Source: Amorphochlora amoebiformis
Lineage: Eukaryota; Cercozoa; Chlorarachniophyceae
Length of the DNA: 64,000 bases
NCBI GenBank assembly: GCA_054601695.1
Contig: BAAHQB010000229.1
Span: 246,445-310,444, forward strand
Direction: 5' to 3'
Shown one piece after another: positions 23,362-64,000 of this stretch (its first letter is position 1; every line of letters begins with the position of its first letter). The position numbers and the translations under genes are program-made. The notes under the pieces are model-generated. The model saw nothing but the letters and a program-made list of their open reading frames with translations, ran no database searches and had not been told where the DNA came from.

Positions 23362-24387
23362 GGGGGGCAGCCTTCGAGTGATCATCGAAGCGAGCGAGGC
23401 CTCGACCCAATGGAGTCGTCTAGTTAAGCAAGGGTAGTCTTGCTCTCTTACTGTACCTACGAAGATACGCGTTAGACCGGCACGTGGACAAGTTAAGCCT
23501 AAGAGTTATCTGGGTTATCAGTTAAGTCCAGTGATATGTATATATCATGTAGTGTATATATATATATATATATATATTATATACAATATATATGCATGAA
23601 TATATCTATATGTATGTGATTTATAATATATATATATATACATATATATATGTATATATATATGCATATACCTAGATACGTATATCATAATGGATACAAA
23701 GACTAGTATAGAGTATACATGTATATATATATATATATATATAAATATATATATGTTTACATTCTAGTCATTGAACTAACTATTCTAGTGGTGATGCTAG
23801 ACACACTTAGCTAGACTAGTCATATCTAGATATGTCAATCCTTATATATATATATTCAACGATATCACATGCATGCAGTGTCTAGAGTTTCATCTAGACC
23901 TAGCTAGCTAGACCTGGTGTATATATTGATTTATATTCGAGTCATAATACGACTGTATTATTAATTTCATGATATATATCTAGATATGTATATTTATCTA
24001 GATATTACACATAAACACGTACAACATTACATCTGTAATAACTAGATAATGCATGAGGCATGATATCGAGTCATGCATGAGTCGCATGACACACACACTC
24101 AGTCTTCAATAGTACACTAGTATGTGTGCATTTGTAATGTTACAGTAACCCCACTTTCAATGTCACTTGTTTTGACGCTGTGATTAAGTTACACGCATTC
24201 AAATAACAATCAGCGCCAATGATAAACATCAAGAATGCTCCTAAATGTCAAGAACGTTCCTAAATATCAAGAAATATTCCGGGAATATCCAGAATATATG
24301 TTCACACTTAATGTCAAGAAATTTCCTGAACTCCAGAAAAATATCACGAAAGAAGTCCCTTGCCCTCTGCATGCTTGCTATCCAAAG
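23362..24387. other. CTAG-rich intergenic DNA 3' of a minus-strand gene
   Basis: A run of seven G bases and a segment with TTCGAGTGATCATCGAA at 23362-23540 are followed by DNA rich in CTAG and TCTAGA with short AT blocks to about 24130, then AT-rich unique DNA. Repeated TCAAGAA..TTCC words occur at 24228-24330. It lies directly downstream of the terminal exon at 24388-24471. Confidence 0.5.
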
Positions 24388-24471
24388 CTATGCTAACTGT
24401 CGCAGCAAGTCAATAGGCCTGGCCTTAATGATCTTGCCAATATCGTCAGCTTTGCCGAGCAGAAGAAAATT
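24388..24471 (-). CDS. terminal exon of an unidentified small gene
   Basis: After a TTCTAG acceptor the minus strand is open for 27 codons to TAG at 24390-24388. It encodes NFLLLGKADD then IGKIIKARPIDLLRQLA, which has a normal amino-acid composition and no repeat content. A possible preceding exon near 24550-24510 (PTIRDVLEF) and a possible first exon near 24692-24650 ([17 protein letters not shown]) lie upstream, but their donors are weak or absent. The family is not recognised. The gene lies downstream of MOCS1A on the same strand. Confidence 0.4.
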   Translation of the reverse strand, partial: NFLLLGKADDIGKIIKARPIDLLRQLA

Positions 24472-24567
24472 CTAGAAATTTATTAAGTCGGTGGGAAAAA
24501 TTGCTACAAGGGCAACAGACGAATTCTAACACATCGCGGATAGTTGGGCTGTAATATGTGGATATGT

Positions 24568-24645
<78 letters not shown>

Positions 24646-24744
24646 AGGAAAATGGGCCTTTTTTGACTGATTTTGGTTGGTATTGACTCATAGCCCTGTG
24701 TATGTCAAAGTATTATGTCAAAGTACTATGTATATGTGTATATG

Positions 24745-24873
<129 letters not shown>

Positions 24874-24929
24874 AAACGGGAGTGAAAATAATGGTAGTTT
24901 GTACGAGTAGAAGAAAAAAAAAACCAGAT

Positions 24930-25035
24930 ACCAAACCATCCAGATATTAATTGCGAGATATCAAGATATTCAGACTCGAGATATCCAAATATCGAGATAT
25001 CCAAATACGGAAATCTCGATATTAGATATCTCCCG
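24930..25035. promoter_or_regulatory. GATATC-rich cluster
   Basis: About 100 bases contain many overlapping GATATC, GATATT and CGAGATATC words. They lie between the MOCS1A stop codon and the small minus-strand gene, so on its 5' side. A regulatory role is only inferred from similar clusters at 9690 and 20225. Confidence 0.3.
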
Positions 25036-25259
25036 AGAAAAAAGAAGGATGATATGCAGTCGTAAAAAAAATTGTCGCCGAAAAATAAGAAGGAAAAAAA
25101 TATTTTTTTATAATTTGTTTTATACGTGAAAACATTTTTTTTTGTATGTTTGTTGTGAGGTTGTATATATGCGAGTTTGTGTCTCCATGTATATATATTA
25201 TATGTATGTATATATATATATATATATGTATGTGTATATATATATTCTATCCACATATG

Positions 25260-25310
<51 letters not shown>

Positions 25311-25317
25311 ATGTAAT

Positions 25318-25346
25318 ACTATCCTCCTATAGTCGTCATAGGGCGC
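25318..25346 (-). repeat. partial copy of the MOCS1A last exon
   Basis: The last exon bases encoding MRPMTTIGG and a stop (TAG here, TAA in the gene) recur downstream after (AT)n. The copy differs from the exon by one base in the coding part. It lies beyond the gene's stop codon. Confidence 0.8.
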
Positions 25347-25348
25347 AT

Positions 25349-36830
<11,482 letters not shown>

Positions 36831-37126
36831 AATATTTCGGCTGAAGATGGATAGGGGTGGGAGGGGGGGGGGGACGGCCAGTGAAGGGTCGCGAGCTCCG
36901 GCTTGTCACACCTCAGTGACACCTGTTCCAACTTTTTCTTGAAGAAAATCAGAAGAATTTAGGCGATTTTGCATTCGGATATCCATTGGAGATTAAAGTA
37001 GAGCCATGAATCTCCACTGAATCTCTGCTTTTCACCGCAATGCAGCCGCGTAAATCATTTTGATTTTACGATATTTTCGCGCATATTCGTCCAGCGGGAC
37101 CGCAGGCTGCTCCCCACTGTTTCGAC
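36831..37126. promoter_or_regulatory. shared divergent promoter of MOCS1A and PSMA5
   Basis: Only 296 bases separate the two start codons, so both genes must draw on this stretch. It contains a G-rich run at 36860-36872, a direct or inverted TGTCACACCTCAGTGACACC at 36904-36923 and a GGATATCC palindrome near 36978. It has almost no AT microsatellite, unlike most noncoding DNA in the window. No TATA or initiator element can be assigned. Confidence 0.6.
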
Positions 37127-40167
<3,041 letters not shown>

Positions 40168-41432
40168 TGTCTCGAGCCATTTGATTTCGAAATGTTGAAA
40201 GTTAGGAGGAATTAGCAACAATCAGCATTAAGAGAATCTAGATGTATAATTCTACTAATTCTAGTGATTATATTTACTATATACTTAATACCGATAATTT
40301 ACTAGATTTACACTAAGTCTAGTAAGTTCAGAACGCGTATGACTAGATGACTTATGAGAGGAACTCCTAATCTAGCTATAAGTACTATCATATTACAATA
40401 TTTTTATTAGTACTATGCTCTGTACACTAGAGTCACAGGTAACCCCGAGAGAGAGCAACCGTCTAGACCTAGTAGACCTAGTAGACCGCAGGCCCTTAAT
40501 TAGCTAGCACTCCAGAACTGACTGAGTTGATCGCGAGATCTATCATTAGCTTGTGTGTGCGTATTTGACTTCTTCTAGTTCTTCTTACCACGATAGGCTA
40601 TGTAGAGTCTCTGAATTTCTAGATTTAGCTAGTTCTAGTAGTTAATTGGTGGCACGTATCAGTTGAACTCGTAACTAATTAAGCATATACATTTCTAGAA
40701 TTTCGTCGACGACTAGCGAGTAGAGCGAGTCATGAATTTTGATATCATACACAATAATCTAGTAGACTACACTCTAATATATATATATATAGACTATATT
40801 TGTTACTAGTCGTACTTATATTTCTAGACTTGTAGTAAATTACATATAATAGCCTAATTCTAAGTCCAGGCTAGGTCAAATCAAGTTGGGAAAGATATCG
40901 ATCTATAATAATGTCAAGTAAATATAGCTCAATTTGACACGTTCTAGACGTAAGTCGCCGGGCACCATCGGCTAGTAGCCGAACAGCGGGCAGTAGCGGG
41001 TAGTAGCGAAGCATCGCGAAGTGTTGGACGTCTAAGCTTCGTCCTACATACGTACATCACTGTTGTATTACATATCCGATGTATATATATTAGGCGAAAT
41101 CATCAAAACTAATTGTAAATTTGTAACCCCGCACCAGCCGACTTTTTAATTTTTTTTTTTGGTTATTACAATATTCAGGCCGTAGTATGTATCTGGGGTA
41201 TGTACTAGATATACTGGATATATCATCGTAGTATATGAAAATAAATTAATGAAAATTATTAAATCGGATGGTGAATTTAGTTATCATACTAATTGGATTT
41301 TATGTATTTATACAGACACCCATATATATATATGTATATATGTATATATATATATATTTGTATATTGTATATATTAAACAGTATGTACTGTTATACAGTA
41401 CACACATATATATTATATATACATATATGTAC

Positions 41433-41492
<60 letters not shown>

Positions 41493-41512
41493 CGTACATA
41501 TATATATATTTT

Positions 41513-41563
<51 letters not shown>

Positions 41564-41705
41564 ATACACATATAAAAATATATATATATATATATATATA
41601 TACATACATACATATACCCACATACGAAATTCAAATACACACAAACCCACAATTTTTTTTACCCACAATTTTTTTTTTTTATTCATAATATCTGACCTCA
41701 TGCAT
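40168..41705. other. convergent intergenic region, CTAG-rich
   Basis: It lies between the ends of PSMA5 (+) and the conserved unknown gene (-). Positions 40200-41260 are unique, rich in CTAG, TCTAG and CTAGTAGAC words, with no coding frame worth reporting. A patch at about 40966-41020 repeats GTAGC/CGAAGC words. Positions 41300-41620 are (TA)n with small variants. On the minus strand AATAAA at about 41683-41678 lies about 25 bases past the neighbouring gene's stop and may be its polyadenylation signal. Confidence 0.55.
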
Positions 41706-58469
<16,764 letters not shown>

Positions 58470-58783
58470 ATCGTCTCCGTGACCCTCCCCTGTGTCACGC
58501 TCGATGCCGAAAAAATTCGTTTGGGTTTTCTTCCGTTTTGATCGGCGGGACTTGAGGTTATGAGTCTACATGTGTCAAAAAAAAGAGAAAATGTGTGTGT
58601 TTTTTTTTTGAATTTTTGAATTTTTGAATTTTTGAATTTTTGGTTCCTTTTGTATTTGATTGACTTGGAATTCGGCCTATGCTTGTGTGTGTGTGTGTGT
58701 GTGTGATTTTTTATTTGTTTGTAGTCAGCATGTGTTTCATATGGTGTATAGATATATGTATATATATATATATATATTTATAA

Positions 58784-58822
<39 letters not shown>

Positions 58823-58853
58823 TACGTATATATATATATATATATATATATAA

Positions 58854-58900
<47 letters not shown>

Positions 58901-58910
58901 ATATATATAT

Positions 58911-58941
<31 letters not shown>

Positions 58942-59066
58942 GATATATATATATATATATATATATATAAATTCTTGATTTAATATATAAATATGCATAT
59001 ACACATAAATAGTGTAACATTCTACCCTACACACCACCTCAAACCCATGTACATATATATATAATA

Positions 59067-59114
<48 letters not shown>

Positions 59115-59892
59115 GTATGTATATAATTATATACACATATATACATGTATGTATGTATACACTACGACACCATGCGAAAGCTGGCTATTATACACGGACA
59201 CACGTGTCATACATCTTCATATACACGTGTCGTACACGGAGTCACGGACACACGTATCATACATCTTCATGTACACGTGTCATACACGGACACACGTGTC
59301 ATACATCTTCATGTACACGTGTCATACATCTTGTACACGTGTCCACTCGGCAAATACATCCTCTCGGTTAATATCCACTTTTACACAGACCACGATCACG
59401 TGTACGTCGTGTAAAGCTAAAGACCGTGAGAGCATGTATTGTGCGGGCACGTGCGCGTACAAAAATGATTAAATCGGTGAGTTGATGCGTCATGGGGCGT
59501 GTCGGTGTTTATATGGGCGTTTATGGCGGTGAGAGCATGTTGGTTCGCAGATCTGGGAGTCAGACATTCGCTTTCTTTCTACATAGATTTCTAGATTTTT
59601 TGAAAATCGGCAATACTGAAGGTTAGGGGGGGGGGCAAGGCCATTTTCCCTCTCGAGTTATTAAGGGAATACCTTCCCTTCGGCCTTTTCACCCTTCATT
59701 CTCCGATTGTGGTGTCCAATGGTCAAGGGCACGGAATCCAAGCCGAAGAATATTAAAATAATATGTCGGGAAGTATTTGACCATATTTGGGTACTATTAT
59801 ATATACCACATATCGAAAAAGGATATGTACTAATAATTTAATTAAAAATCGCTTTCTGGTGGGGTCGAATCGGAAGACATATTCCAAGCTCA
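58470..59892. promoter_or_regulatory. divergent intergenic region with ACACGTGT cluster
   Basis: It separates the start of the conserved gene (-) from the receiver-domain gene (+). It contains a four-fold TTTTTGAA repeat at 58609-58641, a GT tract at 58684-58704, (TA)n to 59110, and then a minisatellite-like stretch at 59186-59345 with six exact ACACGTGT palindromes. Unique DNA with a G run at 59623-59632 follows. The palindromes could be transcription-factor sites of bHLH or bZIP type, an inference from their symmetry. Confidence 0.45.
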
Positions 59893-62766
<2,874 letters not shown>

Positions 62767-63032
62767 CACGTGTCATGTCTCTTATCCGGCAGACAAGTTC
62801 ACACACACGTGTTTTGTTGGCCTACTTATGTTGGCCTGCCTGTTAGGTACGCCGTGTCAAATACTACTGTCAATATTCCATCCCCAGTATATAACTATAT
62901 CATAGTCCATTTGAATACTGTAACACATATACATATACCACATTGTATTATATCTAGTATATATATGCAAATACATTTGTATATATATATACATATATAT
63001 ATGTATATATATATGTGTGTATATATACTAGA

Positions 63033-63072
<40 letters not shown>

Positions 63073-63085
63073 TATGGATATACCG

Positions 63086-63132
<47 letters not shown>

Positions 63133-64000
63133 ATACAGCGAAGATAATATATATATATATATATTATTAATTTATCTAGTTATCTGGCATATCTATCGTG
63201 ATGCATATCATGATATTCTAGATATTTATAGTATCTATCAAGATAATATTAACATATTATTGTAACAATCATTCTGAGCTGTCTAGGCTGTAGATAATAT
63301 TAGTCTGCAATATTATACTATCGTATATATCTAGTATATACTAGATATATCATATGCGGCTATATATAGACCGTCTAATATATAACATTAAAACTTTATT
63401 ATTATATTTGATAAGTTATCATGCAGTAGAAAACACCTATATTGCATGTATATTATTCATAGTGTATCGATATAACATTAAAACTTGATTATTATATTAT
63501 GATAAGTCATCATGAAATTGAATTGTTATGTCACATCATGATATAATTGTAACTTTGTAAAGTATTACACACTAATTGTACGAGCCGCGTTGCTATTACT
63601 CCCCTAAATCCGGCCCTAAGTTGGCAATGTTAAGGATGCGGGTTCATTCCATTATTAGTGTCTATTACATCCTATATTTTTCGTAGATCTAAACCACAAC
63701 ATGTATTTCTGTTGTGATTCATATTTTTCCTGGCTGAAATGTGACCATTCAACGGCCGGTCAAAGCAGCGGTCGAATATTGAATCCGGTATTTGTTGAGA
63801 GAATCGGATTTGGATTTTAACGCCTATGTCAGGAATCTCTACGCCTCTCAACACCTTTTTTCCCCCTCTCCAGCGATCTCCAACTTGATTATGGCTAAAT
63901 AGTAGCGGACCCCATGTAGTGTATCTATACTACCATATGCTACATATCCGTCGAAGGACATTTTTATTATCTATCGAGCCGTCCCGCCGATGTCCCAATA
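62767..64000. other. 3' flank of the receiver gene and CTAG/GATATC-rich DNA
   Basis: ACACGTGT occurs across the stop codon (62766-62773) and again at 62805-62812. Positions 62960-63160 are (TA)n. Positions 63165-63560 are unique and rich in CTAG, CTAGATA and GATATC words, as in other 3' flanks. Positions 63590-64000 are less AT-rich. A 60-codon minus-strand frame at 63854-63672 (MLRGVEIPDIGVKIQIRFS...) has ordinary composition but no family resemblance or splice support. Confidence 0.45.

Overview
The window is nuclear DNA of a single-celled eukaryote, most likely an alga or other protist. Genes are split by GT-AG introns. Two housekeeping proteins are unmistakable: 20S proteasome subunit alpha-5 and the mitochondrial molybdenum-cofactor enzyme MOCS1A. 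There are interstitial TTAGGG-type repeats, a hAT-type DNA transposon remnant and a membrane-tethered response-regulator receiver domain, a combination seen in stramenopiles and similar protists. I cannot name the organism. There is no rRNA gene, convincing tRNA, CRISPR array or prokaryotic operon. More than half of the window is (TA)n and related microsatellite, and nearly all long reading frames ([27 protein letters not shown] and so on) are repeats read as protein.

Real genes are found by joining short non-AT islands through GT-AG junctions whose reading phases agree. Layout: unidentified exon 775-823 (-); lysine/FPEG-repeat protein 2279-5456 (-); candidate small exons 6379-7406 (+); Sel1-repeat protein with an SR-rich tail 9923-14166 (+); cysteine-rich protein 15428-17208 (-); hAT remnant 17448-18490; signal-peptide protein 18783-20037 (-); minisatellites and intergenic DNA 20038-24387; small terminal exon 24388-24471 (-); MOCS1A 25404-36830 (-, 16 exons, 385 aa); PSMA5 37127-40167 (+, 9 exons, 242 aa), divergent from MOCS1A across a 296-bp shared promoter; a conserved protein of unknown function 41706-58469 (-, 14 exons, about 17 kb for 846 coding bases); and a membrane-anchored receiver-domain protein 59893-62766 (+, 6 exons, 295 aa).

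The most unusual feature is shared by most genes. Introns are built from AT microsatellite, CCCTAA-type telomeric repeats and truncated copies of the neighbouring exon. Copies that keep the 3' splice site and the start of the exon lie upstream of the intact exon. Copies that keep the end of the exon and the 5' splice site lie downstream of it. Several form series of 4 to 12 copies that diverge more with distance from the intact exon. The telomeric arrays inside the assigned introns all read CCCTAA in the sense strand, and several 3' splice sites sit in or beside them.

Intergenic DNA falls into recognisable types: CTAG/TCTAGA-rich DNA lies 3' of genes, and GATATC-rich and ACACGTGT-containing DNA mostly lies 5' of genes.
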